37,368 bases of DNA, taken from a virus. Location: the IMG/VR virus record IMGVR_UViG_3300048924_000580, positions 1-37,368 of that record; one strand, given 5' to 3'. The notes under the pieces are model-generated. The model saw nothing but the letters and a program-made list of their open reading frames with translations, searched no databases and was not told where the DNA came from. Every line of letters starts with the position of its first letter. Positions within the stretch are counted from its first letter, which is position 1. Both the position numbers and the translations under genes were made by a program. Shown one piece after another: positions 1-7,377 of this stretch.

Positions 1-1152
1 ATGGCGACTATCAGGGCAAGAAAACTGGCAGATGGGAGCGTGAGCTACACGGCTCAGATCCGCATCAAGCGCGACGGAGTGCAAGTTTACCAAGAGAGCC
101 AGACCTTCGCCCGAAAACAGGCTGCCCAAGCCTGGGCGCGTAAGCGCGAGTCAGAGCTCGATGAACCTGGCGCGATCGAGCGCGCGAGCCGCAAGGGCGC
201 GACGCTCAAAGAAATGACCGAACGCTACCTGGTAGAGGTCGAGAAAGCCCGGCCGTTGGGTAAGACCAAGCGCGCGACACTCAATGCCATTTGTGAGACG
301 TACCTCGGCGGGCTGACCGACACGGACATCAATACTCAGTGCTTGGTCGATTTCGCGCTTTGGCGGATGAGCAAGGAAGGTGGCGGGGTTCAGCCACAAA
401 CCGCCGGCAATGACCTGGCGCACCTCGGTGCTGTTCTAGCGATTGCCAAGGATGCGTGGGGCTACCAAGTGGACCCGCTCGCCATGGGCGGAGCCCGGCG
501 TGTACTGCGCAAGCTGGGTTACAACCTGAAAAGTCGTGAGCGCGACCGCCGGCCGACTTTGGACGAGTTGGGAAGGGTGCTGACGCACTACCAAGACATG
601 CAGGCGAGGCGCCCAACTGTCATCAATATGCTGAAAGTCGTGGGCTTTGCCCTGTTCTCTACGCGCCGGTTGGATGAAATAACCCGTATTCGCTGGGCCG
701 ACGTCGACGAGCATGGTCAGCGAGTGCTGGTGCGCGACATGAAGAACCCCGGTCAGAAGATCGGCAACGATGTCTGGTGTTACCTGCCGGACGAGGCGTG
801 GCAGATTCTCCAGACGATGCCAAAGGCCGGCGACGACATATTCCCCTACAGCCCTGAATCTATCTCCACTTCCTGGACGAAAGCCTGCAAGTTTTTGAAC
901 ATCGCAGATCTGCACTTCCATGACCTTCGCCACGAAGGCATCAGCCGTCTGTTCGAAATGGACTGGGATATCCCGCGTGTGGCGAGCGTCTCAGGGCATA
1001 GGGATTGGAACTCGATGAGGCGCTACACCCACCTGCGGGGGAAGGGTGATCGTTACGTAGGGTGGGAATGGCACGAGAAGATGTTGAGGGCGCCCGTCCA
1101 ACTGGGCGCCGCATCAATGAAGTGGCTCAGTAGGCGGGTTTTATCCCGTTGA
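1..1152 (+). CDS. int: Prophage integrase (tyrosine recombinase)
   Basis: This 383-residue protein should catalyse site-specific integration and excision of the prophage. The N-terminal ~60 residues look like an arm-type DNA-binding domain, residues ~65-170 like a SAM-like core-binding domain, and ~185-360 form the catalytic domain. The catalytic set is visible: Arg223 in TRRLDE, probable Lys248, His307-x-x-Arg310 in HDLRH, His333 in GHRDW and the nucleophile Tyr342 in RRYTHL. It begins at base 1, so its promoter and the left attachment site lie outside the window. Its 3' end overlaps the opposing prtN-like gene by 26 bp. P2-family prophages carry int at one end, which fits. The family call is secure; the target site is not known. 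Confidence 0.96.
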   Translation: MATIRARKLADGSVSYTAQIRIKRDGVQVYQESQTFARKQAAQAWARKRESELDEPGAIERASRKGATLKEMTERYLVEVEKARPLGKTKRATLNAICETYLGGLTDTDINTQCLVDFALWRMSKEGGGVQPQTAGNDLAHLGAVLAIAKDAWGYQVDPLAMGGARRVLRKLGYNLKSRERDRRPTLDELGRVLTHYQDMQARRPTVINMLKVVGFALFSTRRLDEITRIRWADVDEHGQRVLVRDMKNPGQKIGNDVWCYLPDEAWQILQTMPKAGDDIFPYSPESISTSWTKACKFLNIADLHFHDLRHEGISRLFEMDWDIPRVASVSGHRDWNSMRRYTHLRGKGDRYVGWEWHEKMLRAPVQLGAASMKWLSRRVLSR

Positions 1153-1402
1153 GCTGGTTGTGCTCTTTAACCGCGGCCGCGCGCTGTAGATCTAGGTAAG
1201 CGGCCAGGTCGGTGAGGTGGATGCCCTTGGCCGACTTCTGGCTCGGTTCTAGGCGGGTAATTGGTAGCTTGATCTGACCACTCATCACCTTGCGCTGGAA
1301 CATTTCCGGCGTTAGGTGCGTGAAGTAATCCCGGCACACCAGTTCCAGCGAGATAATCGCCTGGCCGTCGTATTGGGCCATCAGAATAAAGGCTGTGTTC
1401 AT
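1127..1402 (-). CDS. PrtN-like pyocin activator family protein
   Basis: The 91-residue product resembles the PrtN pyocin-activator family of Pseudomonas throughout: an N-terminal MNTAFILMAQYDGQ block, a central YFTHLTPEMFQRKV helix and the stretch PSQKSAKGIHLTDLAAYLD. In P. aeruginosa PrtN is a DNA-binding activator of pyocin genes, induced when PrtR is cleaved after DNA damage. Here it is the last gene of the leftward early block and converges on int. The RBS GGGAG lies 6 nt before the ATG. It may activate phage genes or the host's pyocin genes; which of these applies is inference. Confidence 0.85.
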   Translation of the reverse strand: MNTAFILMAQYDGQAIISLELVCRDYFTHLTPEMFQRKVMSGQIKLPITRLEPSQKSAKGIHLTDLAAYLDLQRAAAVKEHNQLNGIKPAY

Positions 1403-1421
1403 GGCTAACTCCCTGGCGGCT

Positions 1422-1673
1422 TCACATCCGAAACGATTGATGAATGAACCCTGGTTGGGCCGTTTGCTCTCCAGGTTGAGCGGAGGCAGCCTGGATCTCG
1501 CAATCGAACTCGTGCAGTTCGCGGTTGGGGGCGGTCAAGGCTTCGGTGAGACCAGGCACCGTGTTGATGCACTGCTGATATGCGTCAGGTCCCACCCAGC
1601 GCTGGAGCGGGATCACCTGACAGTCAGTGCGATCGACATTGGTGCATAGGTACAGCAAGAGGAAGACGTTCAT
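1422..1673 (-). CDS. Hypothetical phage protein, 83 aa
   Basis: I do not recognise a function. The start overlaps the stop of the preceding 20-codon ORF as ATGA, so translation is probably coupled. The first ten residues are hydrophobic but short for a signal peptide. Three cysteines lie in the first ~40 residues (in LCTNVDRTDC and QQC), followed by a charged, Gln- and Ala-rich tail. It sits between two small early genes and the prtN-like gene and is presumably on the same leftward transcript. The overlap and lack of a better frame support it as a real gene. Confidence 0.6.
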   Translation of the reverse strand: MNVFLLLYLCTNVDRTDCQVIPLQRWVGPDAYQQCINTVPGLTEALTAPNRELHEFDCEIQAASAQPGEQTAQPGFIHQSFRM

Positions 1674-1732
1674 AGAGCCTCCTGCTGCGTAACACTCATG
1701 GCGTTGCCAATAAGTTCTTCTGATATTTGCAT
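1670..1732 (-). CDS. 20-residue early ORF (possible leader peptide)
   Basis: The frame reads MQISEELIGNAMSVTQQEAL and stops. It begins at an ATG carried by the same hairpin-RBS module that precedes three other genes here (AAAGGAGAAGCACCATG). It ends in an ATGA overlap with the 83-residue gene. The strong conserved RBS plus the overlap are the main evidence that it is translated. It may be a leader that couples translation of the next gene, or the remnant of a longer gene. Confidence 0.5.
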   Translation of the reverse strand: MQISEELIGNAMSVTQQEAL

Positions 1733-1772
1733 GGTGCTTCTCCTTTGGGGCGATGGGGAGTTGCAGCTCCCC
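1730..1772 (-). promoter_or_regulatory. Intercistronic hairpin + RBS module, copy A
   Basis: On the - strand a 6-bp stem (GGGGAG with CTCCCC, 1755-1772) encloses the loop CTGCAA and is followed after four bases by CCCCAAAGGAGAAGCACC and the start codon at 1732. It begins 22 nt after the stop of the 67-residue gene. There is no T-tract, so a simple terminator is unlikely. See copies B, C and D. Confidence 0.75.
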
Positions 1773-1793
1773 GTTGAACGCCCGTTTTCCAGT

Positions 1794-1997
1794 TCAGCGC
1801 GCGAAGCGCCGAGGCTTGTTCTGCTTGGCTGCGGCCTGTTCGGCCATGAATGCTGCCCACTCCGCTGTTTTGCGCTGTTGGCGGGTCTTGCTGCAGCGTT
1901 GGTGGGTGCGGGTGGATCTGGCCTTGCCGCAGATGTCACAGCGGCTCGGCAGGTCCAGGCGATGGCTGGCCATCGCCGGGCGGGAGCGTTCGGCCAT
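1794..1997 (-). CDS. Small basic Cys-containing phage protein, 67 aa
   Basis: A CDICGKARSTRTHQRCS segment gives two close cysteines and a later His/Cys pair that could bind zinc. The C-terminal half is Arg/Lys/Gln/Ala-rich and probably helical. The ATG at 1997 is chosen because it follows the upstream stop by two bases (TGAACATG) with GGAG 9 nt upstream; an earlier start at 2015 would overlap the previous gene. Function is unknown; a small nucleic-acid-binding protein would fit the composition. Confidence 0.6.
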   Translation of the reverse strand: MAERSRPAMASHRLDLPSRCDICGKARSTRTHQRCSKTRQQRKTAEWAAFMAEQAAAKQNKPRRFAR

Positions 1998-1999
1998 GT

Positions 2000-2263
2000 T
2001 CAGCGCTCTCCGCACAACATGCGGGTGAGCGCGTTCGGTTGACCGTCTGGTGTCAGCTTGTCGAGCGGGTGGGTAATGCGACGGCCGTTGGCTGCGCGCA
2101 AGGTCGCGACGTTGCCGTTTATCTCGACGATAACGCCTTTGCGCGCGCTAAAACGGTAGCTGCGGCCGCCGCCGCTGATTGCGACGTAGCTAACCTTGTC
2201 GCCGACAGCGAGTGGGGTTGTGGTAGCCTCTGCGGTGCCGCCTTGGGGTTGATTCACTTGCAT
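2000..2263 (-). CDS. Hypothetical early phage protein, 87 aa
   Basis: Residues ~18-70 alternate hydrophobic and polar residues (VGDKVSYVAI, KGVIVEINGNVATLR, RRITHPLDKL), which suggests a small SH3-like beta barrel; that fold reading is inference. It starts at the ATG of hairpin-RBS module B with a strong AAAGGAG. Its stop is two bases from the start of the 67-residue gene, so the two are probably co-translated. No enzymatic motif is visible. Confidence 0.65.
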   Translation of the reverse strand: MQVNQPQGGTAEATTTPLAVGDKVSYVAISGGGRSYRFSARKGVIVEINGNVATLRAANGRRITHPLDKLTPDGQPNALTRMLCGER

Positions 2264-2316
2264 GGTGCTTCTCCTTTGGGGTGGTCGGTGTCGAGGGATT
2301 GCAGTCCCTCGGCACC
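2261..2316 (-). promoter_or_regulatory. Intercistronic hairpin + RBS module, copy B
   Basis: The stem is 12 positions per arm (2287-2298 with 2305-2316). Eleven pair; the remaining one is A.C on the coding strand and would be G.U if read from the other strand. The loop is CTGCAA and the AAAGGAGAAGCACCATG block follows. It starts 17 nt after the stop of the 98-residue P-loop gene. It is the longest of the four stems. Confidence 0.8.
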
Positions 2317-2332
2317 ACTCTTTCGGAACAAT

Positions 2333-2629
2333 TCAGCCGGCGATGCGAACCAGGAAAATTTCCAGGTCCTTCAATCCATCGTTCTCGTCGTGAGCTGTCT
2401 GCCACTTCAATACTTCGTCGATTTGCTGGCGGGTGCAGTCATCCACGAGCAATGTTTGTTCTCCGCGCTCAATCCTGACTTCCATGATCGAAAGCAGGCC
2501 CGCCTGGGCGTATGCATCCGCGTGGATGATGCTGGTGTGCTTTCCTTGCGCGTTTCGCTGCTCCTCGATCTGCCTTAGTTGGCGGGTCTTTCCCGTCGCC
2601 CTGGCGCCTTTGATGACCTTGATATGCAT
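2333..2629 (-). CDS. Small P-loop NTPase-like early protein, 98 aa
   Basis: A Walker A motif GARATGKT is seen at residues 8-15 and a Walker B-like strand TLLVDDC at 59-65. At 98 residues it is far shorter than a normal AAA+ or ABC domain, so it may be a minimal P-loop fold or act with a partner. It starts at hairpin-RBS module C. A second small P-loop protein lies in the lysis block (22552-23031) with a similar TGKT-R-L pattern. It lies on the early transcript downstream of the primase-helicase. Its role is unknown. Confidence 0.7.
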   Translation of the reverse strand: MHIKVIKGARATGKTRQLRQIEEQRNAQGKHTSIIHADAYAQAGLLSIMEVRIERGEQTLLVDDCTRQQIDEVLKWQTAHDENDGLKDLEIFLVRIAG

Positions 2630-2673
2630 GGTGCTTCTCCTTTGGGGTTGCCCAGGCGTTGCAGCACCTGGGC
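2627..2673 (-). promoter_or_regulatory. Intercistronic hairpin + RBS module, copy C
   Basis: Arms 2650-2658 and 2665-2673 form a 9-bp stem that includes one G.U wobble when read as coding-strand RNA, closing the loop CTGCAA. The block ending in AAAGGAGAAGCACCATG follows. The hairpin begins 8 nt after the stop of the 42-residue gene. Confidence 0.8.
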
Positions 2674-2680
2674 GGTTGGG

Positions 2681-2809
2681 TTAACGGACGATGGCCAGCA
2701 GTACGTCCGGCGCGAGGTTGCCCAGGACGATCAGGACAGCCAGTGCCGCGGCACTGCAGGTCAACGTGATCGCGTTGTCACTCAAGGTCGGTTCGTTGTC
2801 GTCTTGCAT
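2681..2809 (-). CDS. Small single-pass membrane protein, 42 aa
   Basis: Translation gives an acidic N-terminus (MQDDNEPTLSDN) followed by a continuous hydrophobic stretch, residues ~13-41, ending in Arg-stop; it would form one transmembrane helix. It starts at the ATG of hairpin-RBS module D and ends with TAA at 2681-2683. It is below most gene-finder length limits, but the conserved RBS and clean membrane-helix composition support it. Small membrane proteins in early operons may affect host physiology or exclusion; that is speculation. Confidence 0.65.
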   Translation of the reverse strand: MQDDNEPTLSDNAITLTCSAAALAVLIVLGNLAPDVLLAIVR

Positions 2810-2851
2810 GGTGCTTCTCCTTTGGGGTGCCGAAGCGTTGCAGCGCTTCGG
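2807..2851 (-). promoter_or_regulatory. Intercistronic hairpin + RBS module, copy D
   Basis: A perfect 8-bp stem (CCGAAGCG with CGCTTCGG, 2830-2851) closes the CTGCAA loop and is followed by the conserved RBS block and the ATG at 2809. It begins 10 nt after the primase-helicase stop codon. Confidence 0.8.
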
Positions 2852-2860
2852 TGATGGGAT

Positions 2861-5587
2861 TCAGGGCTGGAATACCCAGCAGCGAATGGTTTTCGGTTTG
2901 TCGAACGCGTCCAGCAACCGGGCTGAGTTGACGCCCTTGTTCGACTCCAGAAACTTGGGTGACTTGCTCGTTTTCAACAGGCGCTTTAGATCGCTGAGCG
3001 CAGGCACCTGCTGGCGTTTGTTGGCAGCCATCTCGACGAATTCATTGAGGTTCACGGCGATTAACCCGTCCTTGCGCGCATGGTTGAGCGCGCCTTTCTC
3101 ATCCATGCCGTTCAGGAATTCGTACAGGTCCCAGAATTCGCGCACGGTCGGGTGATCGGCGTTGATGGCCTGCTGGCGCTCCAGGGCCATGCGGTTGACC
3201 TCGGCGTGTGCTAGGGCCTTCCGGTGTTCGCCGAGGGGCACCACGTCTGCCAAGGCATCCACCAGGCTGCGCAGTTGGGCATGGTTCTTGGCGATACGAA
3301 CGGTACGGACGCCGGGCTGGGCCAGTAGCTCCTGCTCGTAGCCGGAGGTGTTTTCCTCCATCAGGCGCATCGTGTTGGCTTCGCGTTGCAGTGCCTTGAC
3401 CAGGAAGCCGCTGATGTTTTCCATCGGCATGCGTTCCAGTTGCTCGGCGAACTGCTTGGTTTCCGGGGTGTGGTGCTCCCGGGTCAGGTGGACGTGGCAC
3501 AGCCGCTGCAGGATCGGCTCCGAGGCATTCACCGGGTTGTTCTGAGCGATCAGCAGGGCGGCGCGGAAGGGCGGTTCGTGGGTGTCGTTGCCGTTGTTCT
3601 TGACGCCGGTAGAGCGAACGCTGCGGCCGTTGTAGGCGGTTTTCAGTTCGTCCCAGTCGAAGTGTTTCACCGGCTGGCCTTCCTTTTGCTCACGCTCCGA
3701 CTCAATCAGCACTACCGGCAGGTTGCTGACCTGGGAGAAGTTGCGCGCACGGCTGGCGGCAGTCGCTTTGGATGGGTCGAAACCTTCGTAGTCGGTACGG
3801 CCGACCAGTTTCCACAACAGCTCCACCAGGGTGGTTTTACCCGAACCGGCTTCCCCTACCAGCTCCAGGAACATCAGTGATTTATGGATCTGGCGGATCT
3901 GCTCGGCGTGCAAGGCACCCAGCCACCAGGCCAGCACTACCAGACCCTGCACGCCAAAGCAGCGCCAGTAGATATCGAACCAGCCTTCGTTGTAGGTGTT
4001 GAGGTCGGTATTGATGTGCAGCACCGGCGACTGGCTCTGCGACTTGATGCTCAGTTTTCCAAGGTCGAAAAAGTCTTCCTTGTTGCGCATCTGGATCTTC
4101 CCGCCGAAGAAGGCGAGGTCGTTGAAGACGTAGGCTCCGTGCTCGCGGCTGTAGCCGATCCATTCGATGGTGTTCACGGTTTTCAGGCAATCGAGCTGGG
4201 GCGCGAGAATCCGTTTCAGCTGTTGGGCGCTGCCCTCGAACATTGCACCGTTGGAGACGTTGAGCAGGCGATTGGTGAACTCAGGGGCCGAAGTGAGTTG
4301 TTTGGCCGTGAAAGTGCTTTTGATGACTGGCCCTTGAGGGCGCTCGATGCGGAAGTAGTACCAGGCCTCATCGGTCAGGTCGTTGCGCATGTAGTACAGC
4401 GCTTGGAAATTGCAGTTGGCGATGCTGGTCACAGAGCCAGATTGACGCAACGCTTTGTGCCGGCGCTGTTTCTCATTGAGCAACTGATCTTCATGGTTGT
4501 TTGAGCTCTCCAGATCGCTCATGGCGCGGTCATACCGATCAAGATCCAGCCGAAACCAGTACAGGCGCTTGCGGAACGAAAAGTGGAATTCCTTACGCTC
4601 GTCGCGCAGGTAGATGAGAAAGCCCTTTTCTTCAGCTGAATCGGCGAGCAGCAGGTCGCCCTGGTGAAGGGCCTCTTCCAGATCTTGCTGGATGCGTTCG
4701 GCCCGTTCGTCCTCACCTTCGATAGATTTCCAGCGTAGGTGCAGGTCGTTCCAATCGACTTTTTTGCCATTGGGCTGGGGGATCACTGCTGCCTTGCAGG
4801 TGAAGCCCAGGTCGCGTGCTTCCTTCGCCCAGCGGCGCATGTTGGCCTTGGCGACAGGCTCGTTATCGAGCGCCCACACCAGGCGCGGAAGAGGTCTGTC
4901 AGCGTCGCGGCGCAATTTGATCAACGCTTTGAGGGAATCGATAGGGCAGGGGGCGCTGGACATCATGGAAACGGCCGAGATGTCGTTGTGGCCCAGGGCA
5001 ATGGCGTCAAAGATCCCTTCGTTAACCCAGAGCTCGTCAACTTCCAGCAGATCCAGGCTTGGTGGGCACCACCAGACGCCTTTGTAACCTGGCTGGCCCT
5101 CGCCGGTGGGGCGGAAGCGCGCCTTCATCTTTCCGAATCGCTCGGGCCGATCGATCAGGCGCTCCCAGTAGCCGCCCTTCTCCAGTGGGAAGCGCACCGT
5201 GGCGCTGCCGATGTTGAGGCGGCTGTCCCAGTAGTGTTCCTGGGTGAACCAACCGGCGATCAGCTCAAACTTAAAGCCCCGCGCAAACTCAAGGTAGGCG
5301 CGCGCCGTGGCGAGCGGGTTGTCCGGCGTCGACGGGGCAGTCTTGCTCCAGTCGTTGAACAGATCGTCGTAGACGTCTTTTATATGGACACGGTGGTCGC
5401 ACTTTTCTGGTCGTCCGCAAATCAACGTCCAGGGTGAGTCGTAGAAGGTGTACAGGGTCTTCTGGCCGCAACTTGGCGCAGGGCAAACACCCTTGCGCAT
5501 GTAGTTGGTGCCGGGCATGTGCTTGAGCTGGTAATCCCGCTCAATGCGTTGGATGACTTCGGCTCGCAGCCTATGTTCCATTTCCAT
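2861..5587 (-). CDS. Phage primase-helicase (zinc finger, Toprim, P-loop ATPase)
   Basis: This 908-residue protein is probably the phage replication enzyme. Residues 35-65 hold a CHC2-like zinc ribbon (Cys35, Cys40, Cys57, Cys63, His65). A Toprim-like region follows with Glu190 in NEGIFDA and Asp241/Glu243 in ALDNE. The C-terminal half has a Walker A motif GEAGSGKT at ~578-585 and a hydrophobic strand VVLIES at ~625-630 that may serve as Walker B. It would prime and unwind DNA in the cytoplasm. P2 and phiCTX instead use the rolling-circle protein A, so this early region is not P2-like. The start ATG at 5587 has no strong RBS; an ATG two codons later is possible. Confidence 0.85.
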   Translation of the reverse strand: MEMEHRLRAEVIQRIERDYQLKHMPGTNYMRKGVCPAPSCGQKTLYTFYDSPWTLICGRPEKCDHRVHIKDVYDDLFNDWSKTAPSTPDNPLATARAYLEFARGFKFELIAGWFTQEHYWDSRLNIGSATVRFPLEKGGYWERLIDRPERFGKMKARFRPTGEGQPGYKGVWWCPPSLDLLEVDELWVNEGIFDAIALGHNDISAVSMMSSAPCPIDSLKALIKLRRDADRPLPRLVWALDNEPVAKANMRRWAKEARDLGFTCKAAVIPQPNGKKVDWNDLHLRWKSIEGEDERAERIQQDLEEALHQGDLLLADSAEEKGFLIYLRDERKEFHFSFRKRLYWFRLDLDRYDRAMSDLESSNNHEDQLLNEKQRRHKALRQSGSVTSIANCNFQALYYMRNDLTDEAWYYFRIERPQGPVIKSTFTAKQLTSAPEFTNRLLNVSNGAMFEGSAQQLKRILAPQLDCLKTVNTIEWIGYSREHGAYVFNDLAFFGGKIQMRNKEDFFDLGKLSIKSQSQSPVLHINTDLNTYNEGWFDIYWRCFGVQGLVVLAWWLGALHAEQIRQIHKSLMFLELVGEAGSGKTTLVELLWKLVGRTDYEGFDPSKATAASRARNFSQVSNLPVVLIESEREQKEGQPVKHFDWDELKTAYNGRSVRSTGVKNNGNDTHEPPFRAALLIAQNNPVNASEPILQRLCHVHLTREHHTPETKQFAEQLERMPMENISGFLVKALQREANTMRLMEENTSGYEQELLAQPGVRTVRIAKNHAQLRSLVDALADVVPLGEHRKALAHAEVNRMALERQQAINADHPTVREFWDLYEFLNGMDEKGALNHARKDGLIAVNLNEFVEMAANKRQQVPALSDLKRLLKTSKSPKFLESNKGVNSARLLDAFDKPKTIRCWVFQP

Positions 5588-5593
5588 CGTGGC

Positions 5594-5827
5594 TTACTTC
5601 GCTTCGTCGAGACTATGTTTCAGGGCGCCAATCAGGCGTTTTTGCGCAGCCATGACCGGAAAGGCCACGAGCAGCGAGCCGTGCCGCAGGCCTTCGGGAA
5701 TCATGCGAAAGCGGTCGTCATACCAGTGCTCGTTGAACTGGGCGCTGTAGTCAGCCCGGAGTGCTTGAAGCAGGGCTTCGGCCTGTTCGCGGGGCAGTTT
5801 TGCGGTGATGGCGATGTCGATTTCCAT
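5594..5827 (-). CDS. Hypothetical early protein, 77 aa
   Basis: The ATG at 5827 is chosen because GAGGTGG lies just upstream; an in-frame start ten codons earlier lacks such a site. The product begins MEIDIAITAKLPREQAEALLQAL, a beta strand then a helix, and has a YSAQFNEHWYDDRFR segment in its middle. It ends 7 nt before the primase-helicase start, so they share a transcript. No known family is recognised. Confidence 0.65.
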   Translation of the reverse strand: MEIDIAITAKLPREQAEALLQALRADYSAQFNEHWYDDRFRMIPEGLRHGSLLVAFPVMAAQKRLIGALKHSLDEAK

Positions 5828-5903
5828 GGTCCACCTCAGATTTCGGGCAAAGCTCACCCAAACCCACAGGACGCGGGGCAGGGCGGGGTGTTTTAAATGG
5901 GTG

Positions 5904-6275
5904 TTATTGAGGGTGCGGCTTGAGAGCAGAGTCGCGCCGGGTGAGCAGTGTTTGAGGCAGAAGTCTTGCCGGAACTGGGTAGCGCAGATCGGCCCGGGTA
6001 TCGATCAGATGCACGACCTTGCAACCAGGACTGGAGCCCCAATCGATACCAATCCATTTACGCTGCTGGATCACCTGCAGCTCGGTCCAGGCGTTGTGCA
6101 CCAGCTGTTCAGCCATGAATACCGGGACTTCTAGGGCGGTCGTGAGGTGTCGGACGCAGTTGTCGTAGAGCCTGTCGGAATCCACCAGATACTGCGCTTC
6201 ATGCCGTTGCAGATAGGCAAATGCCGCCCGTTGCATGCTGCTGCGGTAGTCATGGGGCAGGTGTTCGTGATTCAT
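5904..6275 (-). CDS. Hypothetical early protein, 123 aa
   Basis: The start at 6275 overlaps the ogr stop as ATGA and has GGAG 8 nt upstream; a GTG at 6284 is the alternative. The N-terminal half is helical with many His and Tyr residues, and the middle has WIGIDWGSSPGCKVVHLID, which looks like alternating strands. No catalytic motif is identified. It is part of the tightly overlapping leftward early operon. Confidence 0.65.
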   Translation of the reverse strand: MNHEHLPHDYRSSMQRAAFAYLQRHEAQYLVDSDRLYDNCVRHLTTALEVPVFMAEQLVHNAWTELQVIQQRKWIGIDWGSSPGCKVVHLIDTRADLRYPVPARLLPQTLLTRRDSALKPHPQ

Positions 6276-6562
6276 GGCGCACACTCCATTTCCATTTGGT
6301 CGAGCAGATCGGGTTGATCGTTGGCGGTCTTCATTGCCGCACGGCGTAAGGCGATGTCGGCGACCGGAAGGCGCACGGATGGGTTAGCCATGCCGCTGGG
6401 GCTCATCTCGTGGGTCATCTCGAATTCAGCGCGTACTGACCAGCCACAAGCCTCGTTGGTGCACTGCAGGTAGGCCACCCGCAGAAAAATGTGGGTGCCC
6501 TCGCTGGTGCGGATACGCATGCGGCTGAGGCAGTGGGGGCAAACGAGCTTGTAAGTACTCAC
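6272..6562 (-). CDS. ogr: Ogr/Delta-like late-gene transcription activator
   Basis: The first 40 residues carry the Ogr/Delta zinc finger: Cys8 and Cys11 in CPHC, then Cys34 and Cys39 (QCTNEACGW), with the typical Arg-rich linker and a Tyr before the second pair. In P2 and 186 this family activates late promoters by binding a dyad about 55 bp upstream of the transcript start and contacting RNA polymerase alpha. At 96 residues it is somewhat longer than P2 Ogr (72). Matching dyads are visible upstream of O/P, FI and V. It overlaps both neighbours by 4 bp, so it is made early. In P2 ogr sits beside gene D; here it lies in the early operon. Confidence 0.9.
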   Translation of the reverse strand: MSTYKLVCPHCLSRMRIRTSEGTHIFLRVAYLQCTNEACGWSVRAEFEMTHEMSPSGMANPSVRLPVADIALRRAAMKTANDQPDLLDQMEMECAP

Positions 6563-7032
6563 CCTGCAACCTCCTTGCTGTAGAGCTGGATGGTGGCTAG
6601 GACCTCCGCATAGCGTGCCGACATGTAGTTGAGCAGGGCGCTGACAATGGCATCGGCTTCATGCCTTTCAATAATGCCGTCGTCGAGTGCCTTGGCTATC
6701 GCTTGATCCACTCGGCCGCGCTTGGCAGCAGCCTTGACTGACCGGTTGTACAACTCGACGTTGTCCAGATCCGTCGACGCGGTCAGCGGGACGAACATGC
6801 CGCCGTATTTGGCCGCGATGTAGTCGGGTAGAAAGGTCGTACCTGCGACTTGCTCAAGACGATGAATGTGATCGTCACTTAGGGGGCGGCTACCGGCGTT
6901 TTCATAGGCTTGGTTATCGAACTTCTTGAGCCTCATACCGAGATCAACGGCGGCGTACGGGCGGCCACCCGGGTAGCTGCAAATGACTGCGCTGACGACG
7001 TCTCTTCTGGTGCCTAGAACTGGGCGTTTCAT
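6559..7032 (-). CDS. YmfL/CII-like phage regulatory protein, 157 aa
   Basis: The ATG at 7032 is chosen for the AAGGAG upstream; longer in-frame starts to 7140 would run into the 3' part of the upstream regulator gene. The sequence RRDVVSAVICSYPGGRPYAAVDLGMRLKKFDNQAYE followed by PLSDDHIHRLEQVAGTTFLPDYIAAKYGGMFVPL is typical of the YmfL/phage CII (CP76) regulator family. These are DNA-binding proteins that tune the lysis-lysogeny decision. It overlaps ogr by 4 bp. Confidence 0.75.
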   Translation of the reverse strand: MKRPVLGTRRDVVSAVICSYPGGRPYAAVDLGMRLKKFDNQAYENAGSRPLSDDHIHRLEQVAGTTFLPDYIAAKYGGMFVPLTASTDLDNVELYNRSVKAAAKRGRVDQAIAKALDDGIIERHEADAIVSALLNYMSARYAEVLATIQLYSKEVAG

Positions 7033-7072
7033 CTTCTGGTTTCTCCTTGGAGTCATCGCCCCTACAGTGAAT

Positions 7073-7333
7073 TTACAAAGCCGGAATGGAAGGTCGTCCG
7101 GCGTTTTCAGCGAGGATTCCGGGTAAAACCTCTTTTTCAATCACCCGGGATAAGTCCTGCAGGATCTGGAAGGTCAGGCGCCCGCGAGGCAGCGTTTTGT
7201 GTCCCGCCCAGCGTTGAACTACTTGCGTCACGGTTCGCACCTCGTAGCCATGGCTGATGGCGAACTGGCGGAAGTTGCTCCCTCGCTCGATCAGTCGTGC
7301 CTGGATCTGGCGCTTTTCCATGGCTTCGCTCAT
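7073..7333 (-). CDS. Cro-position regulator, BcepMu gp16 family
   Basis: An 86-residue protein whose FRQFAISHGYEVRTVTQVVQRWAG stretch forms a helix-turn-helix, followed by LPRGRLTFQILQDLSRVI, as in the gp16-type phage-associated proteins. It is the first gene of the leftward operon, immediately downstream of the promoter at 7378-7405 and divergent from the CI-like repressor. That is the position of Cro or Cox. The start has AGGAA ~11 nt upstream, a somewhat long spacing. Confidence 0.8.
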   Translation of the reverse strand: MSEAMEKRQIQARLIERGSNFRQFAISHGYEVRTVTQVVQRWAGHKTLPRGRLTFQILQDLSRVIEKEVLPGILAENAGRPSIPAL

Positions 7334-7377
7334 GGTTGGAGTGTTCCTAGTTGGTTAAGATGTACCTGTTTGTTCGC

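Noticed and set aside
1698-2042. Long + strand frames opposite the small early genes
   Set aside because: They are antisense to genes with conserved RBS modules and 4-bp overlaps.
1755-2851. Reading the CTGCAA hairpins as intrinsic terminators
   Set aside because: No T-tract follows any stem on either strand, and each is followed at once by an RBS and start codon.
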